Positions 9,199 through 18,566 of a DNA stretch of 64,000 nt are shown here, one piece after another. The stretch spans positions 3,374,388 through 3,438,387 of the forward strand of contig NZ_NXGA01000001.1 in assembly GCF_002802965.1 (NCBI RefSeq), in the 5' to 3' direction. Under the pieces are notes generated by a model. The model ran no database searches and had not been told where the DNA came from. It worked only from the letters and a program-made list of their open reading frames with translations. Numbering within the stretch: the stretch's first letter is position 1; each line of letters opens with the position of its first letter. The position numbers and the translations under genes are program-made. The DNA is from Sporolactobacillus pectinivorans (GTDB taxonomy: Bacteria; Bacillota; Bacilli; Bacillales; Sporolactobacillaceae).

Positions 9199-10238
9199 CA
9201 GCACTCAGACGACAAATGATCACCGGCACTATTTTCGCAGCGGGATTTCTGATCATTTTTTCAATCCTTTTTTTCGCCACATTCCCGGTTCACGACTGGT
9301 CACTGCTCTGGACGCGGCAAATCTGGCACCTGCCATTTGTCTTTATCGTGCCGATTCTTTCATTATTTCTTGGTCTCGCAACAGGATTTATTTCCGGAAA
9401 CTACTGGCGCGGCGTTCTCCGCTCGATCGATGATTCACTGACTGAACTAACGCCGGACAAGCCGGGCAATAAAGCCGATTCCATTCATCTTGAGGAAGCG
9501 CAGAGCATTTTGCAGCATCTGGAAAGGCTGCGAGGACAGATGGCAGAGCAGACTCAGCTCGCCCAGAAAATGGCCAGTGAAAAGTCTGCTATCGAGGAGA
9601 AAGCGATCCAAAAGATTGTTTCCGATGAACGCAACCGCCTCGCGCGAGAGCTTCATGATTCAGTCAGTCAGCAGCTTTTCGCCGCTTCGATGCTGATGTC
9701 GACGATCAATGAACTGCGGCCACCATCCGACGATACGGAGACGCGCCAGCTCAGGCTGGTTGAACAGACAATTCATCAGTCCCAGCTTGAAATGCGGGCG
9801 CTTTTTCTTCATCTGAGACCAGCCCAGCTCCACGGGAAACAGTTAAGAGAAGGCATAGAGGAACTGCTCAATGAGCTCAGACAAAAAGTGCCCATGACGA
9901 TCAACTGGACGATCGAGCAAGTTAGTCTGGACAAAGGAATTGAAGACCAGATTTTCCGTATCCTGCAGGAATCTGTCTCCAACACACTGCGCCATGCTAA
10001 GGCCGAAACTCTTGATGTCATGTTGATCCGGCGGGAAAAAACGGTAATTATGCGCATTACCGATGACGGTATCGGATTTCATCCGGACACAGCGAAACCA
10101 GGCTCATACGGCCTTCAGAATATACGCGAACGCGCAGCACAGATTGGTGCCCAGCTTAAACTTGTCAGCGTTCCCGGAAAAGGAACAAGTCTTGAGATCA
10201 AGGTTCCAATACTCAAGGGGGATGAAAGCAATGATTAA
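9195..10238 (+). CDS. liaS: LiaS sensor histidine kinase
   Basis: Intramembrane-sensing histidine kinase, 347 aa. Two transmembrane helices (about residues 8-30 and 45-70) are joined by a very short extracellular loop, so it probably senses through LiaF rather than by direct ligand binding. A coiled linker leads to a HisKA_3 domain with phospho-acceptor His in [16 protein letters not shown], then a HATPase_c domain with N-box [13 protein letters not shown] and G-box DDGIGF / [12 protein letters not shown]. It overlaps liaF by 4 bp and liaR by 8 bp. Confidence 0.93.
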   Translation: MTALRRQMITGTIFAAGFLIIFSILFFATFPVHDWSLLWTRQIWHLPFVFIVPILSLFLGLATGFISGNYWRGVLRSIDDSLTELTPDKPGNKADSIHLEEAQSILQHLERLRGQMAEQTQLAQKMASEKSAIEEKAIQKIVSDERNRLARELHDSVSQQLFAASMLMSTINELRPPSDDTETRQLRLVEQTIHQSQLEMRALFLHLRPAQLHGKQLREGIEELLNELRQKVPMTINWTIEQVSLDKGIEDQIFRILQESVSNTLRHAKAETLDVMLIRREKTVIMRITDDGIGFHPDTAKPGSYGLQNIRERAAQIGAQLKLVSVPGKGTSLEIKVPILKGDESND

Positions 10239-10863
10239 GGTTGTTTTTGTAGACGATCACGAAATGGTGCGTATCGGGGTTTCTGCTTATTTGTCGGCTC
10301 AGCCCGACATTGATGTGATCGGAGAGGCATCCAATGGAAAGGATGCCGTTGATCTTGTGCTTAAACTCAGGCCGGATATCATTTTAATGGACCTGGTCAT
10401 GGAGCAAATGGATGGCATTGAAGCAACGAAAAGGATTATCGAACAGTGGCCTCAGGCAAAAATTATCATTGTGACCAGTTTTCTCGATGATGATAAGGTT
10501 TATCCGGCAATTGAAGCCGGTGCGACCAGCTATCTTCTGAAAACCTCCAAAGCCGGCGAGATAGCCGAAGCAATTCGCGCGACCTACAGCGGCCAGTCAG
10601 TGCTGGAACCTGAAGTAACGGAAAAGGTCATGTCCCGGATGAAAAAGGGACAGTCTAAAGCGCCACATGAAGAGCTGACAAAACGTGAGATGGAAGTTCT
10701 GCTGTTGATGGCGGAAGGGAAAAGCAATCAGGAAATTGCCGACGAATTGTATATCGCGCTTAAAACAGTAAAGGTCCACGTCAGCAATATTTTAAGCAAA
10801 CTTGCCGTACAGGATCGAACGCAGGCAGTGATTTACGCCTTCCAGCATGATCTATGTAAATAA
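10231..10863 (+). CDS. liaR: LiaR response regulator (NarL/FixJ family)
   Basis: Response regulator, 210 aa: receiver domain with acidic pocket VDDHEM, phospho-acceptor Asp in [14 protein letters not shown], conserved Thr/Ser in IIVTSF and Lys in [10 protein letters not shown], followed by a LuxR-type HTH ([20 protein letters not shown] ... [14 protein letters not shown]). It activates the liaI promoter on phosphorylation by LiaS. The frame is open far upstream inside liaS; the ATG at 10231 is chosen because AAGGGGG lies 9 nt before it and the domain begins there. A 21-bp-period repeat array begins 26 bp after its stop. Confidence 0.94.
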   Translation: MIKVVFVDDHEMVRIGVSAYLSAQPDIDVIGEASNGKDAVDLVLKLRPDIILMDLVMEQMDGIEATKRIIEQWPQAKIIIVTSFLDDDKVYPAIEAGATSYLLKTSKAGEIAEAIRATYSGQSVLEPEVTEKVMSRMKKGQSKAPHEELTKREMEVLLLMAEGKSNQEIADELYIALKTVKVHVSNILSKLAVQDRTQAVIYAFQHDLCK

Positions 10864-10889
10864 ATCAGTAAAGAATTAATGTTGCATTT

Positions 10890-11057
10890 GTTGATTTTTT
10901 CCAAGTTAATGTCGATTCTTGTTCTAGTTTTGGCGATTATTTCCTTGGTTTCGTCGATTCCTGCACTGGTCTCGTCGATTATTTCTCTGGTTCCGTCGAC
11001 TCCTGTGCTGGTTTCGTCGATTATTTTCATTTCTGTGTTGATTCGTCACTTCGGCCC
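10890..11057. repeat. Exact 21-bp-period tandem array, 8 units
   Basis: Eight units start at 10890, 10911, 10932, 10953, 10974, 10995, 11016 and 11037, each exactly 21 bp after the last. The unit starts GTCGATT (GTTGATT in the first and last) and ends near CTGGTTTC. Units 3 and 5 resemble each other (GATTATTTCCTTGG, GATTATTTCTCTGG) and units 4 and 6 resemble each other (GATTCCTGCACTGG, GACTCCTGTGCTGG), so there is a 42-bp higher-order repeat. The minus strand reads as heptads such as IDETSAG / IDETKEI in a frame without a convincing Shine-Dalgarno. The rest of the gap to 11223 shows nothing recognisable. Confidence 0.9.
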
Positions 11058-11223
11058 GCAAATCGTTGGTTATTTGGAAAGACAGTCTATGGTAAGTTCT
11101 CAGGAATTAAATGCAGCTGCCGCCGAACATAAATGCAGCTCCCCACTTCCGGAGTGACCCAAGACTTCGAATGCATTGAATTGACGATCCAGATCCCTCT
11201 TTAAAGTACTTTTTTTCAATGAC

Positions 11224-11260
11224 AAAAAGCCGTCGAACCCAATTGGTTCGACGGCTTTTT
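11224..11260. terminator. Bidirectional terminator between the lia array and the peptide transporter operon
   Basis: Perfect 16-bp stem AAAAAGCCGTCGAACC / GGTTCGACGGCTTTTT with a 5-nt loop, T-runs in both directions. It lies 16 bp after the stop codon of the minus-strand substrate-binding protein gene. Confidence 0.93.
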
Positions 11261-11275
11261 AATGAAAGTGAAAAA

Positions 11276-12880
11276 TTATTTAATGTTTACCGTATCAAGC
11301 GGTTCTGTGCCTGTAGGACTTGGCTTATAGCCTGTGATTGTGCTCTTGCCGACAAGGACAGGTTGTGCATAAACAAGCGGAACCCAAGGCGCGTCATTGT
11401 GAAGGATGACCTGAGCCTGATCATAAAGAGCAACACGTTTTGCATCATTTGTCTGCGATTGTGCCGCGATCAGAATATTGTGCAGCTGATTATTCGAATA
11501 GAACGAAAAGTTATTGGATCCGATTGCGTCTTTGTCAAGCAGTGTGTAAAGGAAGTTGTCAGGGTCTCCATTATCACCCGTCCAGCCCATCATGTACATC
11601 GGGGCGCCGCCTTTCATCAGCTTGTCAATATAAGACGACCATTCAACCGTGACAATTTTAACTTTCACCCCGATTTTTCCGAATGTCGACTGAATTGACT
11701 GAGCAACATTCTCAGGTTCCGGAATGTAGTCGCGAGGGTTCGACATCGTATAGAGTGTCGTTGAAAATCCGTGTGGATATCCAGCCTGAGCAAGCAATTT
11801 CTTTGCCTGGGTCAGATCATATGGATAAGGTTTGATGCTTTTGTCATATCCGAGCAGGCTTGGCGGCATCGGGTTCACGGCAGCCTGTGCCTGTCCGTTG
11901 TAGAACGCCTTAATAATGCCGCTCTTGTCAACGGCCATATTCAAAGCCTGGCGAACCTTTACGTTGTTAAAAGGTTTCATTGTTACATTAAAGCCCATAT
12001 AGGCGATGTTCATCGGCGGACGATAATAAACCTGAAGCTGATTGTTGCCTTTTAATCCGGCGACATCACTCGGGTTAACGCCGTCCATCAAATCAATTTC
12101 ACCGTTCTTCAGTGCGTTGAGACGTGCACTGTTATCCGGAATAACTTTAAAGATTAACGTGCTTATTTTCGGAAGTCCTTTTTTCCAATAGTTCTTATTC
12201 TTTACAAGAGTAATCGTGTCGTTTCTCTTCCATGACTTGAAAGTATAAGCACCTGTGCCAACCGCTGCAGTCGAACCATAATTATTGCCATATTTTTTGA
12301 TGGCTGTAGGACTGGAGATCGCAAAAGGTGACATGGCCAGGTTTTTCAGGAACGGCGCAGACGGTCTCTTCAGAGTGAAAACAACCGTGTTCGCATTCGG
12401 TGCAGTTACGCTCTGAATAACAAGAGCGGAATCACCTTTGTACCCGCCAAACATCGATGGGAAATAAGCAAACTTACCAGATGCTTTGCCGTTCATCCAG
12501 CGATCAAAGTTATAGACAACTGCCTGAGCATTGAAAGGAGTGCCATCCTGGAACTTGACTCCCGTTCTCAGATTGAACGTATAAACTGTTCCACCGTTTG
12601 TGATTTTCCAGCTGGTAGCAAGGCTTGGAATAACGTTCGTGCTTTGCTTGCTGTAATCATAAGAAACCAAAGTGTCAAAAATATTCTGTGTGACGCGGAA
12701 CGATTCACCGTCCGTAACCGTAGCAGGGTCAAGCGAAGTGGTATCTGCGCCGCGGCCAAAGATAAGTGTCTTGCCCGCACTTGCAGAAGAGCTGCTTGAA
12801 CCGCCGGATGAACATCCGGCCAGAGCCATTGCCAGTACAACGAATACGGAAAGGATGAATATTAAAGGCTTTCTTCTCAT
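11276..12880 (-). CDS. Peptide ABC transporter substrate-binding lipoprotein
   Basis: Extracytoplasmic solute-binding protein of family 5 (Opp/Dpp type), 534 aa. A lipoprotein signal peptide with lipobox LAMALAGC (about residues 15-22) is followed by a Ser/Gly linker and the mature domain starting LIFGRGADTTSLDPATVTDG. Family motifs include GTGAYTFKSWKRNDTITLVK and VRQALNMAVDKSGII. It probably captures di- or oligopeptides and hands them to the DFBC components encoded upstream in the same operon. AGGGGGATC lies before the ATG. It has its own promoter at 12919-12947, which would give the excess of binding protein usual for such systems. Confidence 0.9.
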   Translation of the reverse strand: MRRKPLIFILSVFVVLAMALAGCSSGGSSSSSASAGKTLIFGRGADTTSLDPATVTDGESFRVTQNIFDTLVSYDYSKQSTNVIPSLATSWKITNGGTVYTFNLRTGVKFQDGTPFNAQAVVYNFDRWMNGKASGKFAYFPSMFGGYKGDSALVIQSVTAPNANTVVFTLKRPSAPFLKNLAMSPFAISSPTAIKKYGNNYGSTAAVGTGAYTFKSWKRNDTITLVKNKNYWKKGLPKISTLIFKVIPDNSARLNALKNGEIDLMDGVNPSDVAGLKGNNQLQVYYRPPMNIAYMGFNVTMKPFNNVKVRQALNMAVDKSGIIKAFYNGQAQAAVNPMPPSLLGYDKSIKPYPYDLTQAKKLLAQAGYPHGFSTTLYTMSNPRDYIPEPENVAQSIQSTFGKIGVKVKIVTVEWSSYIDKLMKGGAPMYMMGWTGDNGDPDNFLYTLLDKDAIGSNNFSFYSNNQLHNILIAAQSQTNDAKRVALYDQAQVILHNDAPWVPLVYAQPVLVGKSTITGYKPSPTGTEPLDTVNIK

Positions 12881-12918
12881 TCTGATCCCCCTATTTCTCT
12901 TTTTTAAAATTCTTACTT

Positions 12919-12947
12919 ATTGTACCCTATTCGAAAAAATAGGACAA
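12919..12947 (-). promoter_or_regulatory. Promoter of the substrate-binding protein gene
   Basis: Minus strand TTGTCC (12947-12942), 17-bp spacer, TACAAT (12924-12919). The spacer contains the inverted repeat CCTATT...AATAGG, a possible operator. It is located 39-67 bp upstream of the start codon. Confidence 0.65.
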
Positions 12948-12994
12948 ATAACTTTTATGCATCTCACACATTTTGTGTAATAAAATATAACACA

Positions 12995-13894
12995 TCAGTT
13001 TTTATTACGCGGATCAAGCGCATCGCGAAGGCCGTCCCCCATTAGATTAAAACCGATAACTACCAGAATAATCGCAAGACCTGGGAAAAGGACGGTCCAA
13101 GGCGCGTCTGTGATATACTGTCTGGAATCAGAAAGCATTGTCCCCCATTCCGGTTGGGGGGGCTGTGCCCCCATTCCCAGAAATCCCAAACCAGCCGCGT
13201 CAAGAATAGCCGTTGCAATATTTAGCGTTCCTTGAACAATAATCGGCGCAAAGCTGTTGGGAAGTATGTGATTCAAAATGATCCGCGTATTGCCCATGCC
13301 AACGGAGCGGGCAGCCACCACATACTCTTCTTCCTTGACCGTGAGCACACGCGAACGAACCAGGCGTCCAAAAACCGGAATATTGACAATAGCGATTGCT
13401 ATCAGCGCATTATTCAGGGACGGACCAAGTACTGAAACAATGGCTATCGACAGCAATATACTCGGAAATGCCAGCAGAATATCAAAAAAGCGTGAGATGA
13501 CGGTGTCTATAATCTTCCCGAAATATCCGGCAATTACTCCAAGAAATGTTCCGAAAATAATGGAACCAATCACGGCAAGGAATCCGACACGAAGCGACAA
13601 TCTGGCACCAAAGACAATACGGCTGAGTATGTCTCGGCCAAAATCATCCGTCCCAAGCCAATGTTGCGCTGAGGGCGGCTCAAGTCGTATGTTGATATTC
13701 TGATCATTAATCCCCTGGGGAGCGATGAAATTGGCAAACACAGCAAGCAGAATAAAGAAGAGCACAATACACGCCCCAACGATCGCCGGCTTGTTCTTGC
13801 GGAAAGCTTTCCAGAAATCAGCCAAAGCGGTGACAAAAGGGCCTCTCTCTTTTACGAAATCCTGCTCAGCATGACTCTGTTCGGATTGAGACAT
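12995..13894 (-). CDS. Peptide ABC transporter permease (DppC/OppC type)
   Basis: Integral membrane permease of 299 aa with an N-terminal cytoplasmic extension, about six transmembrane helices and the binding-protein-dependent transport (BPD) fold. The OppC-N signature is followed by LGTDDFGRDILSRIVFGARL. The ATPase-contacting EAA loop is EYVVAARSVGMGNTRIILNH, and the end motif is NLMGDGLRDALDPR. It pairs with the DppB-type permease encoded 18 bp upstream. Substrate specificity within peptide, nickel or antimicrobial-peptide transporters cannot be read from the sequence. Confidence 0.9.
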   Translation of the reverse strand: MSQSEQSHAEQDFVKERGPFVTALADFWKAFRKNKPAIVGACIVLFFILLAVFANFIAPQGINDQNINIRLEPPSAQHWLGTDDFGRDILSRIVFGARLSLRVGFLAVIGSIIFGTFLGVIAGYFGKIIDTVISRFFDILLAFPSILLSIAIVSVLGPSLNNALIAIAIVNIPVFGRLVRSRVLTVKEEEYVVAARSVGMGNTRIILNHILPNSFAPIIVQGTLNIATAILDAAGLGFLGMGAQPPQPEWGTMLSDSRQYITDAPWTVLFPGLAIILVVIGFNLMGDGLRDALDPRNKN

Positions 13895-13912
13895 CTTTTT
13901 ACCCTTCTTTCT

Positions 13913-14917
13913 TTAACGGTATTTAATACGAGGGTCGAACAGACCATAGAGCAAATCGACGACAAAATTCACCATAACAAAAATAAAAGAAATGACCAGA
14001 ATACCTGACTGGATTACAGGATAGTCCCGGTACTGTATGGCATTGTAAACATATAATCCGATACCGGGCCATCCAAAAATAGTTTCAGTCAGAATAGCTC
14101 CTCCAAGCAACATACCGGTTTGCAGGCCGATAACCGTCAGAATCGGAATAAAAGCATTTTTCAGCGCATATTTATAGACGATCCAGAACATATGCTCTCC
14201 TTTCGCTTTAGCCGTCCTGATGTAATCAGACTTCAATACTTCAAGCATGCTGGATCTTGTCATGCGCGCGATGATTGCAGTTGGTATTGTTGCCAGCGCG
14301 ACAGCCGGAAGAATCAGATGCCGCAGAACCATCCAGAACTGTCCGATTTGTCCTTCCAGCAAAGTATCAATCAGATAAAGATTTGTAATTGGCTGAACAG
14401 TGGTGACAATGTCCGTCTGTCCTATTGAAGGCAGCCAGTTCAGTTTTACAGAAAAAGCCCACTGTTCCAGAAGTCCCAGCCAGAAGATCGGCATAGAGAC
14501 GCCGACCAATGCCACAATCATGGCCACGTAATCGAATGCGGAGTTTTGTTTCCACGCGCTGATAATGCCGGCATTAATGCCAACTACTACAGCGATGACC
14601 ATGGCAACAAAAGAGAGCTCAATAGTTGCGGCAAGGTGTGGCCAAATCTCGCTGGCGATCGGTGTATTGTCCTGAATCGACGTCCCCAGATTTCCGCTGA
14701 GAATATTTTTTAAATAGGTAAAATATTGAACATATAGAGGCTGGTCCAGACCCAATGACCGATCCAGATTTCGTATCGCTTCAGGGGTAGCTTTTGTCCC
14801 CAAAATGGTTAACGCCGGATTGCCGGGTATAGCATGAATAATTAAGAAAACAATTATTGTCATTCCAAGAAGTACCGGAATGAGCATCAACAGACGTTTG
14901 ATGGAGTATGAAAGCAT
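13913..14917 (-). CDS. Peptide ABC transporter permease (DppB/OppB type)
   Basis: Integral membrane permease, 334 aa, about six transmembrane helices. The N-terminus MLSYSIKRLLMLIPVLLGM and the segment HAIPGNPA are diagnostic for the DppB/OppB family. The EAA loop is DYIRTAKAKGEHMFWIVYKY and the C-terminus is VDLLYGLFDPRIKYR. It forms the heterodimeric channel with the DppC-type subunit. GGGGTGAAACGAG precedes the ATG. The gene lies 20 bp from the upstream ATPase gene in a tightly packed operon. Confidence 0.9.
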   Translation of the reverse strand: MLSYSIKRLLMLIPVLLGMTIIVFLIIHAIPGNPALTILGTKATPEAIRNLDRSLGLDQPLYVQYFTYLKNILSGNLGTSIQDNTPIASEIWPHLAATIELSFVAMVIAVVVGINAGIISAWKQNSAFDYVAMIVALVGVSMPIFWLGLLEQWAFSVKLNWLPSIGQTDIVTTVQPITNLYLIDTLLEGQIGQFWMVLRHLILPAVALATIPTAIIARMTRSSMLEVLKSDYIRTAKAKGEHMFWIVYKYALKNAFIPILTVIGLQTGMLLGGAILTETIFGWPGIGLYVYNAIQYRDYPVIQSGILVISFIFVMVNFVVDLLYGLFDPRIKYR

Positions 14918-14937
14918 CTCGTTTCACCCCTTTCGTA

Positions 14938-15906
14938 TCAGTCATATAAATGGCAGGAGACCCGTCTTCCGTCCTTCATCTTCTTCATTACCGGTTTTTC
15001 CCTGGAACAAATATCCATCGCCACCGGGCAACGGTCATGAAAAGCACAACCGGAAGGCGGATGAGCCGGACTTGGTACATCGCCTGACAGGATAATACGT
15101 TCCGTTCTATTGTCCGGATCAGGAATTGGTACGGCTGAAAGCAAGGCTTTTGTGTATGGATGGTCAGGATGATTGTACAGGTTTTCGCTTTCCGAGATTT
15201 CGACAATCTTCCCCAGATACATGACGCCGACACGATTACTGATATGTCGTACAACACTTAAATCGTGAGCTATAAATATATAGGTGAGGTTAAATTTTTT
15301 CTGGAGATCCTGAAGCAGATTGAGCACTTGAGACTGAACCGATACATCCAGTGCGGATACGGGTTCATCGGCAATAATCAGTTTAGGCCGGACAGCGAGC
15401 GCGCGGGCGATGCCGATCCTCTGCCGCTGGCCGCCGCTGAACTGATGCGGATAACGTTTGGCCTGATAGGCGCTCAGTCCGACCAGTTCAAGCAATTCCT
15501 CAACACGCTTCCGGCGCTGCTTCCGGTCACCCATTTTATGGACAATCATCGGCTCTTCAATAATACTGCCGACAGTCTGGCGCGGGTTAAGCGAAGCGAA
15601 AGGATCCTGAAAAATCATCTGGATGTCTTTTCTTGTTTTCCGCATTTCATTTTTTGAAAGATTTAAAATATCTTTGCCCTCAAAGTGAATGCTGCCTTCA
15701 GTAGGTTCGATCAACCGCATAATCATGCGGCCCGTGGTCGATTTGCCGCATCCTGATTCACCGACAATGCCGAGTGTTTCACCTTCATTAACAGTAAAAC
15801 TGACGCCGTCAACAGCACGAACAGTCTCTGAAACCTTGCCTAAGATTCCACTTTTTATCGGGTAGTATTTTTTTAGATTCTCCACTTTCAAAAGCGGTTC
15901 ATTCAT
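14938..15906 (-). CDS. Peptide ABC transporter ATP-binding protein (DppF/OppF type)
   Basis: Cytoplasmic ABC ATPase of 322 aa. Walker [11 protein letters not shown]-loop [19 protein letters not shown], signature [14 protein letters not shown], Walker [13 protein letters not shown] and the switch His in FIAHDLSVV are all intact. The C-terminal oligopeptide-transporter extension carries a Cys-rich motif (GCAFHDRCP ... CSREKP) that binds a 4Fe-4S cluster in DppD/F-like ATPases. It acts as a heterodimer with the OppD-type ATPase encoded 15 bp upstream. Confidence 0.92.
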   Translation of the reverse strand: MNEPLLKVENLKKYYPIKSGILGKVSETVRAVDGVSFTVNEGETLGIVGESGCGKSTTGRMIMRLIEPTEGSIHFEGKDILNLSKNEMRKTRKDIQMIFQDPFASLNPRQTVGSIIEEPMIVHKMGDRKQRRKRVEELLELVGLSAYQAKRYPHQFSGGQRQRIGIARALAVRPKLIIADEPVSALDVSVQSQVLNLLQDLQKKFNLTYIFIAHDLSVVRHISNRVGVMYLGKIVEISESENLYNHPDHPYTKALLSAVPIPDPDNRTERIILSGDVPSPAHPPSGCAFHDRCPVAMDICSREKPVMKKMKDGRRVSCHLYD

Positions 15907-15921
15907 GAATAGGACTCCTTT

Positions 15922-16893
15922 CTACGCCTGTTTCTGATGCAGAAAGCAGCGTGATTTGTGGCTGTCGCCAATCAGTTCCGGTGCACTTGTTCTGCACTTG
16001 TCCATCACATAGTCACAGCGCGGTGCAAACAGGCAGCCGCCTTTAATCGATCCAGGTCTCGGCACGCTACCCTTTATGGTGTAAAGCGTATCCTTCTTGG
16101 TGTACAGATCGGGTATCGACCGGATAAGTCCCTCAGTATAGGGGTGGCTCGGGTGGTTAAAAATGTCCCGTACATCCCCCTCCTCGACAACTTTGCCTGC
16201 ATACATGACAACAACCCGTTTGCACACCTGGGCAACAACTCCCAGATCATGGGTAATTAGTATAATGGCCGTATGGGTCTCACGGTTCAGCTTGGCCATC
16301 AGATCCAGAATCTGAGCCTGAATTGTGACATCAAGCGCAGTAGTCGGTTCATCAGCAATCAGCACTTTCGGATCACACGACATCGCTATAGCAATCATTA
16401 CACGCTGGCGCATCCCACCTGACAGTTCATGCGGATACTCCTTGAGCAACTCCCGCGCACGCGGAAGGCCGACCATTTTCAGCAGTTCCTCGGCACGCGA
16501 CTCTAATTCCTTTTTAGGCAGATGATTATGTAAACGGATCGCTTCAGTCAGCTGTTCACCAATCGTAAAAACCGGATTAAGCGACGTCATAGGCTCCTGA
16601 AAAATCATCGCAATATCATTACCGCGCAGTTTCCGCATACGGGACTCTTTTGCATGACTGATATCTTCACCCTTGTAAATAATCTGTCCCCCCACTATTT
16701 TTCCGGGAGGCGAGGGCAGCAAACCCATGATGGACAGTGAAGTCACACTCTTCCCGCAGCCGGATTCACCGACAATACCAAGAATTTCTCCCTCTTTGAC
16801 AGAAAAAGTAACACCATCGACCGCTGGCACCTCGCCGTCATCCGTAAAAAATGAGGTTTTCAGCCCCTTAACTTCCAAGATTGTTTCACTCAA
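15922..16893 (-). CDS. Peptide ABC transporter ATP-binding protein (DppD/OppD type)
   Basis: Cytoplasmic ABC ATPase of 323 aa and first gene of the operon. Walker [15 protein letters not shown], signature SGGMRQRVMIAIAM, Walker B VLIADEPTTALD and ITHDLGVV switch are intact; the C-terminal GCLFAPRCDYVMDKC motif matches the OppD cluster-binding region. The TTG at 16893 is chosen because GGGAGGTG lies 6 nt before it; the ATG 18 nt upstream would place the Shine-Dalgarno inside the coding sequence. Gene order D-F-B-C-A recalls the B. subtilis app operon (appDFABC) with the binding protein moved to the end. Confidence 0.92.
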   Translation of the reverse strand: MSETILEVKGLKTSFFTDDGEVPAVDGVTFSVKEGEILGIVGESGCGKSVTSLSIMGLLPSPPGKIVGGQIIYKGEDISHAKESRMRKLRGNDIAMIFQEPMTSLNPVFTIGEQLTEAIRLHNHLPKKELESRAEELLKMVGLPRARELLKEYPHELSGGMRQRVMIAIAMSCDPKVLIADEPTTALDVTIQAQILDLMAKLNRETHTAIILITHDLGVVAQVCKRVVVMYAGKVVEEGDVRDIFNHPSHPYTEGLIRSIPDLYTKKDTLYTIKGSVPRPGSIKGGCLFAPRCDYVMDKCRTSAPELIGDSHKSRCFLHQKQA

Positions 16894-16945
16894 ATGGTTC
16901 ACCTCCCTCATATGTCACGTATTATAACATTTTGCAACAAACAAA

Positions 16946-16974
16946 ACGTTACATTTAATATTCAAGGGTGTCAA
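16946..16974 (-). promoter_or_regulatory. Promoter of the peptide transporter operon
   Basis: Minus strand TTGACA (16974-16969), 17-bp spacer, TAACGT (16951-16946), about 55 bp upstream of the first start codon. A TATAAT nearer the gene has no good -35. Confidence 0.5.
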
Positions 16975-17040
16975 CAAGTAAATTCAGTCAATTCAAGAAT
17001 CTTGACTTTTTCCTTTTCAAATGCCAAAAAACGGATACAA

Positions 17041-17078
17041 TAAAACGCCCTAACCTTTTTCCGGTTAGGGCGTTTTAT
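17041..17078 (-). terminator. Terminator after sspE
   Basis: Perfect 15-bp stem TAAAACGCCCTAACC / GGTTAGGGCGTTTTA with a short loop, T-rich on the minus-strand exit. It starts 15 bp after the sspE stop codon. Being symmetrical, it can also act on plus-strand transcripts. Confidence 0.9.
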
Positions 17079-17092
17079 TTCATGTAAGGTGA

Positions 17093-17248
17093 TTACTGTT
17101 TATTTTGCTGCGACTTCTGATTTTGCTGACGTACTTCCTGAGCGTTGGTTTCGCTGCCGAATTCGCTGCCAAGCTGTCCGCTTTGGGACTGGGCATTTTG
17201 CTTTTTAACTTGTTCCAGATCCGTGCCCGCAGTTGTTTTCTTAACCAT
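17093..17248 (-). CDS. sspE: Gamma-type small acid-soluble spore protein
   Basis: A 51-residue, Gln/Asn/Ser-rich protein. The core GQLGSEFGSETNAQEVRQQN is the diagnostic repeat of gamma-type SASP (EFxSETxxQxVxxQN), here present about once, while many homologues have two copies. Gamma SASP is an amino-acid store in the forespore, degraded by the GPR protease on germination. GGAGGTG lies 8 nt before the ATG. Position next to mutY and yfhP matches B. subtilis. It should be forespore-expressed (sigma-G), but I could not recognise a sigma-G promoter with confidence. It is the clearest evidence that the organism sporulates. Confidence 0.9.
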   Translation of the reverse strand: MVKKTTAGTDLEQVKKQNAQSQSGQLGSEFGSETNAQEVRQQNQKSQQNKQ

Positions 17249-17294
17249 CGAGTATCACCTCCACGACCTTTAACTTTGCCATCTTTAACAAATT

Positions 17295-18383
17295 TTATGT
17301 GTCATTTCGTCGATTTTTTTTCAACCAGTCTATAATTTTCAGAAAAGGGACGGGGAATGGCCGCTTTTCAAACTCCGATACGGGCAGCCACTGCCATCCT
17401 TTTTCAGGGTTGTCCGTATCACCTTGGAACTCTCCCGAATACAATGACAAATTCCAGATCAGGTGTGAAAACCGATGCGTATATGTGAAAGATTCTTTTT
17501 TCAATTTGACAGACTGCCCGATTTTTTCACAAACTTTTTTCTGAAAAGCAGCTTTCCCCTCTACCGATCGATCAACCATTGGAAATTGCCAGAATCCGGC
17601 CAAAAGCCCTGAATCAGCACGTCGCTCAATCAGCAGTCTTCCCTTGCTGTCTTTCAGAAGGAGAACAGCATAATCAGCGGTCTTTACTTTAGTTTTCCCG
17701 CTTTTGAACGGATATTCCGTCTGAACGCCCTCATCGTATGCTCTGCAGTAGCACTGAACCGGGCATTCGGCACAATCGGGATTTTTCGGATGGCAGACCA
17801 TTGCTCCAAGATCCATCAGGCACTGATTGAAAGATGACGGGTCCGCCTCAACAATCAGTTCCCGCACAACACTTTCAAATTTTTTCCTTGTTTTAACTTT
17901 GGCAATGTCGTCATCAATCAGAAAAATCCGTGACATGACGCGCATCACATTTCCATCAACAGCTGGCTCAGGCTCACCAAACGCAATGCTGAGCAGGGCG
18001 CCGGCGGTATAGGGACCGATGCCCCGAATCGAGAGCAGATCTTTTTTATTATCCGGCACCTGGCCACCGTAACTCGCAACTACTTCCCGCACACCTGTTT
18101 GAAGGTTTCTTACGCGGGAATAATAACCCAACCCCTCCCAGCTTTTCAGCGCACTCTCTTCAGAGGCATCCGCCAGAGCTTCAACAGTTGGAAAGTGCTT
18201 AATGAATTGATTGTAATAAGGGATTACCGTATCTACCTGAGTCTGCTGTAGCATAATTTCGGACACCCAAATATAATATGGATTATTTGTTTCACGCCAT
18301 GGCAGACTGCGGCCATTTCTGTGAAACCAGTCCAGAAGATCATGATTAAATTGCTTGATTTGTCGCGGGGTCACTCGTTTCAC
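17295..18383 (-). CDS. mutY: Adenine DNA glycosylase MutY
   Basis: Removes adenine mispaired with 8-oxoguanine; 362 aa. The HhH-GPD domain has the catalytic Glu in EIMLQQTQVDTV, the HhH hairpin SIRGIGPYTAGALLSIAF and catalytic Asp in AVDGNVMRVMSR. The 4Fe-4S motif follows as CHPKNPDCAECPVQCYC. The C-terminal Nudix-like domain that recognises 8-oxoG covers about residues 230-355. The start is uncertain: GTG at 18383 sits only 3 nt from AGGAG and a second GTG lies 9 nt downstream. Divergent from yfhP with about 180 bp between them, as in the B. subtilis yfhP-mutY pair. Confidence 0.94.
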   Translation of the reverse strand: MKRVTPRQIKQFNHDLLDWFHRNGRSLPWRETNNPYYIWVSEIMLQQTQVDTVIPYYNQFIKHFPTVEALADASEESALKSWEGLGYYSRVRNLQTGVREVVASYGGQVPDNKKDLLSIRGIGPYTAGALLSIAFGEPEPAVDGNVMRVMSRIFLIDDDIAKVKTRKKFESVVRELIVEADPSSFNQCLMDLGAMVCHPKNPDCAECPVQCYCRAYDEGVQTEYPFKSGKTKVKTADYAVLLLKDSKGRLLIERRADSGLLAGFWQFPMVDRSVEGKAAFQKKVCEKIGQSVKLKKESFTYTHRFSHLIWNLSLYSGEFQGDTDNPEKGWQWLPVSEFEKRPFPVPFLKIIDWLKKNRRNDT

Positions 18384-18566
18384 TCACTCCTGCCATCGTG
18401 AAAGTTTGGCTTTATCTATGAAACATATACTATCACCATTAAAGAGTGAAGACACTTATGTAAATTTTTCCGTTTTTATTTCCGCATATATCTCTTTCAT
18501 TATGACGCGATATGTGCAAAAATAAATGTGTGTAGGTGTAACTAACAAGGGGGATATTCACAAAGT

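Noticed and set aside
10833..11030. Minus-strand 65-codon frame with heptads such as IDETSAG
   Set aside because: It is the translation of the 21-bp array, lacks a Shine-Dalgarno and runs into the liaR 3' end; kept only as part of the repeat finding.
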